Shown one piece after another: positions 1 to 10,240 of a stretch of 64,000 nt of DNA. The position numbers and the translations under genes were made by a program. The notes beneath the pieces were generated by a model. The model was not told the DNA's origin. It ran no database searches and saw only the letters and a list, made by a program, of their open reading frames with translations. Origin of the DNA: Flaccisagitta enflata (lineage: Eukaryota; Chaetognatha; Sagittoidea; Aphragmophora); NCBI GenBank assembly GCA_965153355.1, contig OZ231128.1:40486001-40550000 (forward strand), in the 5' to 3' direction. Numbering within the stretch: the first letter of the stretch is position 1; every line of letters starts with the position of its first letter.

Positions 1-101
1 AGCCTTTGGAATTAATTTGATTTCAATACCTGATTGAACTTTAATAAGTTAAGCTTGAAGCTCCATATGATAATACCAGTAATGGCAACTATTGCAGTGA
101 G

Positions 102-878
102 GAACCAGTCGCCCAAGGGCAATATGTGGTCAGCAATACCCGTTGCCCTGCTGTGCATGGAGGTGATTGAAGGTGATGAGTAGTAGGGCAGCGGCCCCTA
201 GTCCTGTAGAACACAGGGCGACTTTCGTTCGTTTGTCTGTCCGTGTGTGCAGATTTGAGCCTTGAGGCTGGGATTTGAACCTTGAGGCTGGGATTTGAAC
301 CTGGAGGCTGGTATTTGAGCCTCAAGGCTGGTATTTGAGCCTCGAGGCTGGTATTTGAACCTCGAGGCTGGTATTTGAGCCTCGAGGCTGGTATTTGAGC
401 CTCGAGGCTGGAATTTGAGCCTCGAGGCTGGGATTTGAACCTAGAGGCTGGGATTTGAACCTGGAGGCTGGGATTTGAACCTCAAGGCTGGTATTTGAAC
501 CTCGAGGCTGGGATTTGAACCTCGAGGCTGGGATTTGAGTCTTGAGGCTGGAATTTGAGCCTGAGGCTGGAATTTGAGCCTGAGGCTGGAATTTGAGCCT
601 CAAGGCTGGAATTTGAGCCTCGAGGCTGGCATTTTAGCCTCAAGGCTGGAATTTGAGCCTCAAGGCTGGAATTTGAGCCTCGAGGCTACCATTTTAGCTT
701 CTAGGATGTGATTTGAGCCTCGGGGCTGGGATTTGAGCCTCAAGGCCGGGTGGGACTTGAGTCTTGAGGCTGGGATTTGATCTTTGAGGCTAAGATTTGC
801 ACACACGGACGGACGTACGAACGAACGGAAGTCCCCCTGTGTTCTACAGGACATCGTCCCCTTTGAGGCCGCTGCCCA
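102..878. repeat. Minisatellite cassette 1 (complete, inverted-repeat bounded)
   Basis: A conserved module (102-154) holds a GGGCAA...TTGCCC inverted pair. It is followed by a left end (187-250) with GGCAGCGGCCCC and CCTGTAGAACACAGG, and then about 27 copies of a 20 bp unit (250-798, consensus near GGATTTGAGCCTCGAGGCTG). The right end (799-878) is the reverse complement of the left end, including the GGACGAACGAAC quasi-repeat. The long plus- and minus-strand frames here are translations of the array, not genes. Many units are self-complementary around CCTCGAGG. This is the cleanest example of a cassette type seen about ten times in the window. Confidence 0.85.
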
Positions 879-884
879 AAAAGT

Positions 885-1440
885 CATAGGCATTGATCAC
901 TTTTCACCGTATTTTCGTCTTTAGTCACTGCAATTTTTTTTTATTTATGAGATTAAATCAAGAGCAATTGTATGTATTTAATGCACTGAAAATCAGAGAA
1001 AAATAGGACTGAGCCAAATGAGCTCGATGAGCTAAAATACTCCAAATGACTCACCCAGATGACCAGTTGTGCTTGCTGACATGTTCTTGTCTTTTCATGC
1101 TCAGACACGTATTAAAACTTTTTTTTATCCCATTTGGAACTTAAAAAGAGGACTGAGCTAAATGAGCTTAGTGAGCTAGAATACTGAACAAGGTTAAAAC
1201 CCATAAGTCGCGTGCGAGACTTATAGATTGACTTAGAATGACTTGGAATGACTTAGAATGACTCAGTATACTCTCAACTGACTTTAAATGACCTGAAGAA
1301 ATAAAATTGATAAAAAAAGTAAAAGTGTGACTGACCGAGGGATGGACGGACGGACAGACGAACGGGCAAAGTGGGGTGTAGAGTCGCGTGCATGCGACTA
1401 AAAATACCCTCACAGATGAGCAGCTATGCTCACCAACATG
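885..1440 (+). mobile_element. Fragment of the 4.2 kb TIR transposon arm
   Basis: The stretch from the motif TCAAGAGCAATTGTATG onward, through repeated TGAGCT/GAGCTAAA motifs, matches the right arm of the transposon at 27.9-32.1 kb (about 31,130-31,310). It also matches, reversed, the left arm at about 28,960-29,170. It is interrupted by a short hairpin-ended element (1185-1402). No coding part of the transposon is present here. Confidence 0.6.
1185..1402 (+). mobile_element. Short hairpin-ended element with 5 bp target duplication
   Basis: The element starts near GAACAAGG and has an internal tract of GGAC/GACA-type tetranucleotides. It ends in a small hairpin, AGTCGC-gtgcat-GCGACT, followed by AAAA. 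AATAC flanks both sides (1180-1184 and 1403-1407), which looks like a target-site duplication within an older transposon arm. It has no coding capacity. Related copies occur at 15.34, 30.96, 31.36, 41.69 and 42.62 kb. Confidence 0.6.
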
Positions 1441-1443
1441 CTT

Positions 1444-1767
1444 TTTGGGCAGCGGCCCCGAAGGGGTCGTTGACCTATGCTTTCACACATATGGGGAATT
1501 TTCTCCTTCTCTTCCTTCTTCTTCTTCTCCTCCTTCTCCATCCCCTCCCCCTTCTCAACTCCCAACCTCGAGGCCCAAATTCCAGTCTTAAAGGCCCGAA
1601 TCCCAATCTTGAGGCCCAAATTCCAGCCTTGAGTCCCAAATCCTAGCCTAGAAGCCAAAATCCTAGCCTGGAGGCCCATACCCAAGCCTAAAGGCCCAAA
1701 TCTCAGCCTCGAGGTCCAAATCCCACCCAAGAGGCCTGATCCCAACCTTGAAGCATATTTGAAAGAG

Positions 1768-1844
<77 letters not shown>
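1444..1844. repeat. Partial minisatellite cassette plus GA microsatellite
   Basis: A second end type begins here: GGCAGCGGCCCCGAAGGGG followed by a GACCTATGCTTTCAC segment instead of the CCTGTAGAACACAGG segment. A pyrimidine tract and about ten 20 bp units in reverse orientation (1556-1755) follow. The array then runs into a pure (GA)n repeat (1771-1844). No right-hand end is present, so the cassette appears truncated by or at the microsatellite. Confidence 0.7.
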
Positions 1845-1847
<3 letters not shown>

Positions 1848-2746
1848 GTGAAATATGTCGGTTATAAGAGCCGGGTGTTTACTAAGACAGGAATTAAGTC
1901 ATTAGAATTAGTACCTTTAGTGACTTAATGGCTTCAATAAGGTTACAATTCTAATGACCAGGTGGAAGTCACTAGGCCTAGTTACCAAGCTATATCCAAC
2001 AGTCAAGGTAATGAGTCCAAGCTCAAATGACTTTACCCAAGAGCATCCCTTGATCAGAGATACTTCTGAACATTATTTTATCAAAATGGAAGGGGGGCAT
2101 GTTTGAGCATTTGCCCCTTCAATTTTTGTCAGGCAGCATAGAATGTGCCTACTGAGGTCAAGTGCAACAAATCAGGTATTAAAATGAAGCCTGAGAGCAC
2201 AGGCTCCTAGTAATACATCATTTACATAGTTTGAAACATATTTAGTGTGGAAACGCACTATTGCAAAATGAAGAAAATTAGTAAGTCACTAGAACCATGA
2301 CATCTAGGACGACCCAGCTGTTTACGATTGCGCTAAATGAGCGATTTTGCTGATATCGGCTGATGAACACGATATCAATAATCATAAGAGAAAGCCCAGT
2401 TGCGGAGCTCAATCAGAAAATTCGAGCTTGCATCATAAAAATCCCTTCATTTTATCATGTATCTAATCTTTAAAAAGAGACTAAATACGACAGCATGAAC
2501 CAATTTATAACACTATAATTTCAGCACACTTTCAGCATATTTGTCTGCATCAAATTGTTCAATTTTGTTTCAAAACTGCTTCATCATGTGTATCACATGC
2601 ACTAATAATACCTTATTTAATGTCATCCACTTTTTAAGGGTTTTAGACAGCGAATGTGTTAAGAAAAGGGAAAAAAACGAAATCAGCAGACACAGTTGGA
2701 GTCCTATGGTCATTTCTTTTTTACAGGTCTGCTTATACCTATTTGG
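1845..2746. other. AT-rich DNA, nothing recognised
   Basis: I see no convincing coding frame, tandem repeat or match to other parts of the window. The short frame at 2541-2786 runs into the left arm of the palindromic block and has no recognisable domain. Confidence 0.5.
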
Positions 2747-3475
2747 TACTAACCGTCTGAGGATTAAGGTTTTGAGGGCTTCATAAAAGTGGCAAATCCG
2801 GTGGCATCTATCAAGTTGGGTCTTAAAATGTTACCTAGGGGAATACTAATCCAGATTTGGTTGACCTAATTTGGGGTGGGTGTTCGAATGCCACCAAAAA
2901 AACTGGGCAAAATGGCAAAAAATGGCCTTTTTTGGCCATTTTTGGCCCAAAAACCTATCTCAAATTTGAAGGAGAGTAATGAAATTTTGCATGCACATGT
3001 AGTAGACCCTATTTAAGTTGTATGAAAAATTTTTGAAATTCTTAGAATTTTAAGGTACCTAAATTTGAAAAAAACAGTTTTTTTCCGAGTATAGGTAAAG
3101 AAAAATGATGTCGTTACCCCTCTAAAAAACAACCGATTTGAACCAAATTTTTACTGGAGGTATTTCACATCATGGACTACCTCCATGTAAAATTTCATCC
3201 AAATCGGAGCAATTTAAAGGCCAAAAGTTCTGTTCAAAAATCAAAAATGAGAAAAAAATGACTCTGAAAATCGTCTTTGAGCTGGTGGCATTGCCATAAT
3301 AGCGCAGGGACGTATGAACCATGGACCAAAGTTCCTTTAGATGACTGTTGGTGATGCCCCAAAAAAATTTCATGACCCTGAGATCATTTTTTGAATGTCA
3401 AAAAACAATTCTTTGAAGACCATTAGACCGAAAATCGCAGAAATCGCCACACACTGTCCCCGATAGCCCTATAAA
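2747..3475 (+). repeat. X arm, forward copy (outer left end)
   Basis: AT-rich repeat whose landmark strings (TTCGAATGCCACC, GGTGGCATTGCCATAATAG, CATGGACTACCTCCAT) recur at 11.65-12.23 kb in the same orientation and at 13.39-14.72 kb in reverse. Short reading frames recur in all copies but show no known domain. The arm ends at a junction with the string CCCTATAAAGTTGGGCATCA, which occurs reversed at 11.64 kb. Confidence 0.75.
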
Positions 3476-3990
3476 GTTGGGCATCAATGTCCATAGATCA
3501 GACCATGTTTCTAATGTTTGATGAGGTATTAGGACCTAGAAAAACATGGCGGCAAATTTTTTCTCACGCTGAAATTTTGTAAATATCATATTATAGGGGC
3601 TTATGATAAACTCTTAATTGTAGGTCCAAAGCAAATGTTTAGGGTCACACTCTTTCAAAGATATCTCTGCTTCTAAAAAAGCTTGGAAACTTTTTGAAAA
3701 GAGCAAATTAATCTACATCAAAAAATCTACAAGATGAGCGCAATCTGGTTTTTGTAGCTTTAACCGTTTAGAAATGGCGAGCAAAAACGTGAAAACAGTC
3801 AAATTTAAATTGGTTGAAAAATAACATATTGTAACTACTGAAGCTCATTTTTTACTAGTTATAATAATTTTGGTCCAGTCACTCTTTTGAACAGCCAAAA
3901 GCAATGAGTAGTTAGCAACATCCTTTGAGTGAGGGGATCAGGGTTGTGGCCTCAAAAGGGATGAGGTCTGGTAAGCTAAATGGGTAATCC
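3476..3990 (+). repeat. Y arm, forward copy
   Basis: This matches 6465-6950 in reverse complement over about 500 bp. Landmarks include ACATGGCGGCAAATTTT, TTTAACCGTTTAGAAATGG and CAAAAGCAATGAGTAGTTAG. The inverted pair brackets the minisatellite cassettes at 4.0-6.46 kb. Confidence 0.75.
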
Positions 3991-3999
3991 AGCTTGGAC

Positions 4000-4750
4000 T
4001 AACCTTTTATACAACTAACTTCTGAGAAGGCTGATATGAGGCCCCCTAAAGGCTGATTTTAGACCAGCCAAGGCTGTTTCAAGGCCTGAGAGGACAAATT
4101 TAAGACCTGACTGGACAATTTGAGGCCTTAGAGGGTAGATTGGAGGCCTGAGAGAATTAATTCAAGGCCATAAAGAGCTGAGTTGAGACCTGTTAGAGCT
4201 GATTTGAGGCTATAGTAGGCAGATTTGGGGCTTGAAAGGGTTTGAGAGGCCTGATACAATTGATTTAAGGCCTAATTTTGGGGCTGAGAGGGCAAATTTG
4301 AGTCCTGGAACACCTAACAGGGTGAGTTTGAGGTATGAGAGGGTGGATTCGAGATCTGAACCAGTCGCCCAAGGGCAATATGTGGTCGGCAATACTTGTT
4401 GCCCTGCTTTGCATGTGCTTGATACGCAATGAGAGGAAGCAGGGATGCGGCCCCAAAGGAGACAAAGTTCTGTTCATCCATTTGTTTGTTTGTCCCCCCA
4501 GGCCCTCTCAGACCTGAAATCTGCCCTCTCAGATCTCAAATCTGCCCTCTCAGGCCTGAAATCTGCCCTCCCAGGTCTTGAATCAGATAGGGCAGATTTC
4601 TGGCCTAAGAGAGCAGATTTCAGGCTTTAGAGGGCAGATTCAAGGCCTGAGAAGGCAGATTTCAAGCCTGAAAGGGCAGATTTCAAGCACGAGGGGGTCC
4701 CTGTGTTCTACTGGACTTTGTCCCCTTTGAGGCCGTTGCCAAAAAAGCCT
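4000..4750. repeat. Minisatellite cassette 2
   Basis: A 20-22 bp array of a second unit type (near TTTGAGGCCTGAGAGGGC) runs from about 4020 to 4357. The conserved module (4358-4412), left end (4438-4480), a reversed array (4500-4690) and the inverted right end (4692-4750) follow. Units are in opposite orientation on the two sides of the 4.59 kb region, so the array is itself an inverted repeat. Confidence 0.7.
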
Positions 4751-4788
4751 GATATAAGGTCTAAGAGGGCTGACTTGAAGACGGAACA

Positions 4789-5402
4789 GCGATACCCGTT
4801 GCCCTGCTTTGCATGATTGTGAATTTGTGTGAGGGGAAGCAGGGCAGCGGCCCCAAAGGGGACAAAGTCCTGTAGAACACAGGGGGACTTTCGTTCGTCC
4901 TGCCTGACAACATTGCTGAGATGCTATAGTGCACTGATTGAAGGCCTTCAAGAGTCTGAAGGCTTTCTGAAGGCTTAAATGGCCATCAGGTCTGATTTGA
5001 AGCCTGACAGCGCTAATTTGAGGCCTGAGAGGGCTAATTTGAGGCCCGAGAGGCCAAGTTTAAGGACTTACAGGCCGGATTTGAGACCTGACAGCTTATA
5101 TTGGCCAGCTTTGAGACCTGAAAGACCAAATTTGAGGTCCGAGGGGCAGGATTTGAGGCCTGAGAGGCAGGATTTGAGGCCTGAGAGACAGGATTTGAGG
5201 CCTGAGATGCCGGATGGGAGGCCTGGGAGGCCAGATTTGAGGCCTGAGAGGCCAGATTTGAGACCTGAGAGGCCAGATTTGAGACCTAAGTGGCTGGATT
5301 TAGGGTCTGAGGGGCCTAATGGGGGGGGACGGACAAACGAACGGACGAACGAAAGTCCCCCTGTGTTCTACAGGACTTCGTCCCCTTCGGAGCCGCTGCC
5401 CA
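4789..5402. repeat. Minisatellite cassette 3
   Basis: This has part of the module (4789-4815), a left end with GGCAGCGGCCCC and CCTGTAGAACACAGG (4852-4900), and an array of about 16 units of 21 bp (4975-5320). The right end (5325-5402) is inverted, with GACGAACGAAAG and CCTGTGTTCTACAGG. The open frame across the array (Arg-Pro-Asp/Glu-Leu repeats) reflects the 21 bp periodicity rather than a gene. Confidence 0.8.
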
Positions 5403-5489
5403 AAAGGCTGATTAAGGGCTTATTAGGTCTAATTGGAGGCCTGAGAAGGCTGATTTACAGCATGAAACCGCCGATTTTAGGCCTTGGGG

Positions 5490-6180
5490 AGAGGACAACC
5501 AGTCGCCCAATATATGGTCAGCGATACCCCGTGCTCTGCTTTGCATGATTGTGAATTAGCCTCTCAGACCTTAAATCAGCCCTCACAAACACCAAATCAG
5601 GCATCTTAGACCCCAAATCAGGCCAGCCAGACCCTATGTTAGACCTCCCAGACCCCACATCAGGCCTCTGAGATCCCAAATCAATCCTCTCTCCTCAAAT
5701 CAGGCCAGTCAGACTCAAAATTAGACCTTCCAGACCCCAAATCAGGCTAAATCAGGCCTTTCTGACCCCAAATCTGCTCTTGCAAGCCTAGATCTGAAAC
5801 TGGTCCCTTCAATCTTATGTCATAGACTCTCAGACTACATTTCTGCCCAATTAGGTTTCAAATCTGCTCTCTCAAGACTCAAATATCCACTCTGTTCTCA
5901 AATCTATGCTCCAAGGCTTCCAATAAGCCCACTCAAGCTTTCAATCTGTCCTCTACGGCCCCAAATTTGCTCTCTTGGGCTTCAAATCTGCCCTCTCAGG
6001 CTTGAAATTGTATCTCCCGGGATTTGGGCCTTGAAACTGGGATTTGGGCCTCAAGACAAGGATTTGAGTTGGTGGGACGGGGGAAGGATGGACAGAGGGA
6101 GAAGGAGGAGGAGAAGCAGAAAATTCCCCGTGTATGTGAAAGCATAGGTCATCAACCCTTTTGGGGCCACTGCCCAACAA
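5490..6180. repeat. Minisatellite cassette 4 with type-B right end
   Basis: A shortened module (5496-5550) leads into reversed 20-22 bp units (5560-5990). A few units of the first type (GGATTTGGGCCT) follow, then a purine-rich stretch. The right end (6115-6180) is the inverted type-B form, with GAAAGCATAGGTCATCAAC and GGGGCCACTGCCC. The cassette therefore has mixed ends and mixed units. Confidence 0.7.
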
Positions 6181-6510
6181 CTTGTCTTAGGCCTAAAATC
6201 AAAGAATTAGCCCTTAAATCTGCTCTTTCAAACCCTGAATCAACCCTATGTTTTAAATCTGCTCTCTCATGCACCAAATCAACCCTCTCAAACCTCCAAT
6301 CTACCCTCTCAGGCCCCCTACTTGCCCATTCAGGCTCCAAAAAATACTGTCAGGCCTAGAATCAAACCTCCATGCAAAGAAGAAAACAGAATATATTGCT
6401 GCTGGGCAACTGATTCGATCAAAATCAGCTTCCTCAGGCTTAGAATCAGCCTTCACACCAGACTTCATCCCTTTGGGGCCACTACCCTGCTCCCCTCACT
6501 CAAAGGGTAT
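6181..6510. repeat. Degenerate minisatellite array
   Basis: Reversed 20-22 bp units (CTCAAATCTGCCCTCTCAGG-like) run from 6185 to about 6460, interrupted by a short non-repeat segment near 6370-6420. They end in a cassette-like GGGGCCACTACCCTG string that joins the reversed Y arm. Confidence 0.6.
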
Positions 6511-6950
6511 TGCTAACTACTCATTGCTTTTGGCTGTTCAAAAGAGTGACTGGACCAAAATTATGATAACTAGTAAAAAATGAGCTTCAGTAGTAACAAT
6601 GTTATTTTTCAACCGTTTCAAATTTGACTGTTTTCATGTTTTTGCTTGCCATTTCTAAACGGTTAAAGCTACAAAAACCAGATTGCGCTCATCTTGTAGA
6701 TTTTTTGATGTAGATTAATTTGCTCTTTTTAAAAAGATTCCTAGCTTTTCTAGAAGCAGAGATATCTTTGAAAGAGTGTGACCCTAAACATTTGCTTTGG
6801 ACCTACAATTAAGAGTTTATCATAAGCCCCTATAATATGATATTTACAAAATTTCAGCGTGAGAAAAAATTTGCCGCCATGTTTTTCCAGGTCCTAATAC
6901 CTCATAAAACATTAGAAACATGGTCTGATCCATGGACATTGATGCCACCC
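6465..6950 (-). repeat. Y arm, reverse copy
   Basis: Reverse complement of 3476-3990. At its inner end it joins a Z arm through the same GGCATCA/TGATGCC junction that elsewhere joins X to Y and Z to X. This shows that arms have been exchanged at one point. Confidence 0.75.
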
Positions 6951-7450
6951 TGTTAATTCCATCTGGTAAAAGATTTGCGGCAAAGACACCTTTCAAAACC
7001 ACTTCCCCGTGTTCAGTTATTGCATGAAGACTAACGATAAAATAGGGGCAAAAAAATTCCCTTACAAACTTTTCCTCCAACGCCCCATTTGTCATGGGTT
7101 GTAAGTACAGGCCACATGAAGCAATTTCCATAAGATAAGGTAACTTCTTAAGCTTATATCTCCTGAACGAATTGAGCAAATTACCTCAACTTGGGCTCAT
7201 TTTAAAGAGCAAACAAAACTCTTTAAAATGAGCCTAAGTTGAGATCATTTGCTCAATTCATCTAGGAGCAAGAGTCTTCCAAAGTTGATGTAATTTTCAG
7301 AAAAATGGCAAAGACACATGCTACTTTGAGAGTAGGCATCTCTTCAACATGATGAGCAAATGAACTCAACTTGGGCTCATTATAAAGAACAGACAGAGCT
7401 CTTTAAATCGTAAAATAAGTTAAGATCATTTGCTCAATTCCTTATTTTCA
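6951..7450 (-). repeat. Z arm, reverse copy, with hairpins
   Basis: Reverse complement of about 11,030-11,640. It includes two hairpins built on GAGCAAATGACCTCAACTTGGGCTCATT-like stems, near 7159-7262 and more decayed at 7345-7440. The frame at 6844-7179 (minus) recurs in the forward Z arm with changes, and I do not recognise it. Confidence 0.65.
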
Positions 7451-7560
7451 GAAAAATAGCTAAGACCCTTACACTATGCCGGATCAACAAATAGGCTAAA
7501 AAAGCTATAGCTTAGGGCCCCGCGCCTCAGGGGGCCCCGCGCCTGCAGCACTCACCCCTA

Positions 7561-7630
7561 AAAAAAAAGGGGAAGGAAAAAAAAAAAAGAAAAAAAGAAA
7601 TAAAGAAGGAAAGAAAGAAAGAAAGAAAAA

Positions 7631-7666
<36 letters not shown>

Positions 7667-7672
7667 AAGAAA
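7561..7672. repeat. A-rich and GAAA microsatellite
   Basis: An A-rich tract passes into (GAAA)n on the plus strand. It gives artefactual Phe/Leu- and Ser-rich frames. Confidence 0.9.
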
Positions 7673-7739
7673 GTTGATATACATAAATGTAATGAAAATA
7701 TCATATTTTGTTATTTCATCTGTTTTAAGTACTTTACAT

Positions 7740-8510
7740 ACCAAAAGACTGGCTTCTGGGTCTGAGAGGCTTGATTTTGGGTCTTGGAGGTCTGATTTGC
7801 AGTGTGAAAGGCCTGATTTGGGATCTGAAGGTCAAGATCTGTTGTCTGAGAGGCTAGATTTGGGGTCTTAGAGCTCTGATTTTAGGTGAGAAGGTCATGG
7901 AGGACCAGTTTGAAGCAGGGGGGGGTATGTACAGAAAACCCATGAAATTAGGCGGAATCATCCTCGAGTTTCATCCTCTTCAACGTCACTGCCATCATGC
8001 TTTTTGGGCAGTGGCCCCAAAGGGCCAATGTCCTGTAGAACACAGGTGGGGAATTTTGAGACGTCCTTCCGTCCACCCCCCCGATGACCATCAAGGCCTC
8101 AAATTAGCCCTCCCAGGCCTTAGCCCTCTAGGCTTCAAATCAGCCCTCTTGCCTTGAAATTAGCCTCCCCCATGCCTCAAATCTGCCATCCAGACCTCAA
8201 ATCTGCCCTCCAGACCTTCAATCAGCCCTCCATGCATCAAATCAGCCCCCCAAACCTCAAATCTGCTCTCCAAGTCTTAATTTTGCCCTCCAGCCCTCAA
8301 ATATGCCCTCAGTGGCCTAAATCAGCCATCTAAAGCCTGAAATATACCCCCTCAGGATGGATGGAAGGACTGATGTCTCAAAATTCACCCCCGTGTTTTA
8401 CAGGACATCGGCCTTTTAGGGCCACTGCCCTGCTCTCACTCCACTGGATCACTCCCAGCAGGGCATCGGGTACCGCTGACCATGTTCGATCCTTGGATGA
8501 CTAGTTCCAT
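7740..8510. repeat. Minisatellite cassette 5
   Basis: Forward units (7745-7890) precede a left end (8000-8080: GGGCAGTGGCCCC, CCTGTAGAACACAGG). Reversed units follow (8090-8350), then an inverted right end (8345-8430) and the reversed module (8455-8505, CAGGGCATCGGGTACCGCTG). The order module-end-array-end is the mirror image of cassette 1. Confidence 0.75.
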
Positions 8511-8544
8511 TCCATTTCTGTATTATGCGGCAGACTAAGTGATA

Positions 8545-9110
8545 AGCTTTTAGGGCGGCGACCCCAAAGGGCCGATGTCCTGTAGGACATGGGTGAATTT
8601 CCCGATGTCCATCCATCTGTCCGTACATACATCCCCCTTCTAAGACCCAAATTAACCCTCTGAGACCCTATAATAGCCCTCTCAGGCTTACAATCAGTCC
8701 TCTCAGGCCCAAAACTCGGCTTTCTCAAGCCTAAAATCAGCCATCTCAGGTCCAAAATTAGCTCTCACAAGCCAAAAATCAGTCCTTTCAAACTTAAAAT
8801 CTGACCACTTAGGTCTCAATCCAGCCCTCAAAGTAACCATCTCAGGTCTATATCTGCCCTCATCCCTAATCTCATTTGAGCCCGTAAACCCCCTAAATCA
8901 GCCCCTACATGCATCATTACTGTGCTCCAATCAAACATTCAGCTTTTAAACGTGCTTTCTCAGGACTATAGAAATTCACCCCTGTGTCCTACAGGACATT
9001 AGCCCTTTGGAGCTGCTACCCTGCTCTCACTCCACTTCTTCAGCAAATCACTCCAAGCAGGGCATGGGGAACCGCTGACCATGTGTGAACCTTGGATGAC
9101 TATCTTAGAA
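8545..9110. repeat. Minisatellite cassette 6
   Basis: Left end at 8549-8620 (GGCGACCCCAAAGGGC, CCTGTAGGACATGG), reversed units at 8635-8960, inverted right end at 8973-9035, and reversed module at 9050-9105. The next stub (9150-9185) is an isolated type-B end without an array. Confidence 0.75.
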
Positions 9111-9209
9111 TTGGTTCCTTCTCAGTGAGAGGTAAAACAAATGGTAATGGCAGCAGTCCTGAAGGGGCCAATGACATATTGTTCCACACATTTTTTCTGG
9201 TTTTCTATA

Positions 9210-9569
9210 TACAGTAAAACCCTGCTCTAACGGATTTCAAGGGACTAACATGTTTTATATATTTTAGATAGAATTTTGTTGGAGCTAATATAGAAAATTA
9301 GAGAAAACAAGTTGAAGGGTCTGTGAATTTGTATCCATCATAGGCGGAATTCTGTTGGCACAGTTAAACCCCGCTATAACGGATCCAAGAGTAATAAAAA
9401 TCCGCCTTTAAAAGAGTTTTAAAATTTAGTCCCTAATGTCAATTTCTTTTCATTTATATATTGGTAATAAAGAAAATCCGGCTTTAGTGAATAAAATTTG
9501 TTGGTCCCTTGACATCCGTTATTACAGGATTTAACTGTAGCGGGTCCGTTAGATCGGGCTTCAACTGTA
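9210..9569. mobile_element. pogo/Tigger-like MITE
   Basis: The left end reads TA-TACAGTAAAACCC and the right end is the inverted TACAGTTGAAGCCCG next to TA. This matches the widespread CAGTNAAACC...TATAACGG termini of pogo/Tigger-type mariner elements. Internal copies of the same motif at about 9360-9385 and 9520-9545 suggest one copy nested in another. It has no transposase frame. Family assignment is from terminal sequence only. Confidence 0.6.
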
Positions 9570-9570
9570 T

Positions 9571-9720
9571 ACCCCCCAGCCTCAATCCAGGCCTCTCAGA
9601 CCCCAAATCAGGCCCCTCAAACCACAAATCTGGCCCCTTGATTCCCAAATCAGGCCTTTCTCACCGCAAATCAGACTTCAGGACCCCAAATCAAGCTAAA
9701 AATCAGGTCTTTTGGACTAA
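9571..9720. repeat. Minisatellite units without ends
   Basis: About seven units of the CTCAGACCCCAAATCAGGCC type follow the MITE directly and stop at a short CAAGGCCGGATAC element fragment (about 9721-9830). They are probably the displaced remainder of cassette 6 or a neighbour. Confidence 0.6.
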
Positions 9721-9839
9721 ACAAGGCCGGATACGCGGATACCCTAGTCGCGTGCATGTGGGATGGGGCAGTGATGAAGGTCACTGGGGCATTTGGGCAG
9801 GAGCAGTGAGCTTGAAATACCCAAAACCGCCAAAAAAGT

Positions 9840-10240
9840 AACAAGTCAGCAGTAACCAATGCCCTGCTCACTGCTCGGAGTGATCATCTGATGAAGTGAA
9901 GTGAGAGCAAGGCAGCGGCCCCAAAGAGCTGATGTCCTGTTCCATAGGTGAATTTCCTCACGTCCATCCATCCTGAGAGATCAGATCTTAGGCTTGCGAG
10001 GGCAAATTTTAGGCCTCATAGGACATAATTCAGGCCAGAGAGGGCTGAATACAGGCCTGGGAGGGCTTACATTGAGTCTGGGAGGGCTAATTTGGGGCTA
10101 AAGAGGGTTGATTTTGGGTGTAAGAAGGCTGGTTTTAGATCTGAGCGAGCCAATTTTGGACCCGAGTGAGGTGATTTTAGATATAAGAGGGTTGATTTGA
10201 GTCTCTTAGGACTGATTTCAGACCTGAACAGGTCACCCAA
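9840..10240. repeat. Minisatellite cassette 7 (partial)
   Basis: A degenerate module (9845-9875) and left end (9905-9985: GGCAGCGGCCCC, a disrupted CCTGTTCCATAGG) lead into forward 20-22 bp units (9985-10,230). No right end is present; the next cassette begins directly. Confidence 0.65.

Noticed and set aside
3170-3373. Recurring frame in X arms (also near 12,337 and 14,128)
   Set aside because: The frame recurs with stops and shifts at different places and without known motifs. I treat it as repeat sequence, although a very old gene remnant cannot be excluded.
4979-5548. 189-residue plus-strand frame with Arg-Pro-Asp-Leu repeats
   Set aside because: It follows the 21 bp minisatellite and the cassette ends, similar frames open in either strand of other arrays, and there is no domain or splice context.
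8455-8505. tRNA-like module: GTTCGATCC next to a conserved cassette segment
   Set aside because: The B-box-like string is not kept in other copies of the module (they read GCCCTTGGGCG or GTGTGAACC there), and no cloverleaf or A-box can be formed. I do not call a tRNA or a tRNA-derived SINE.
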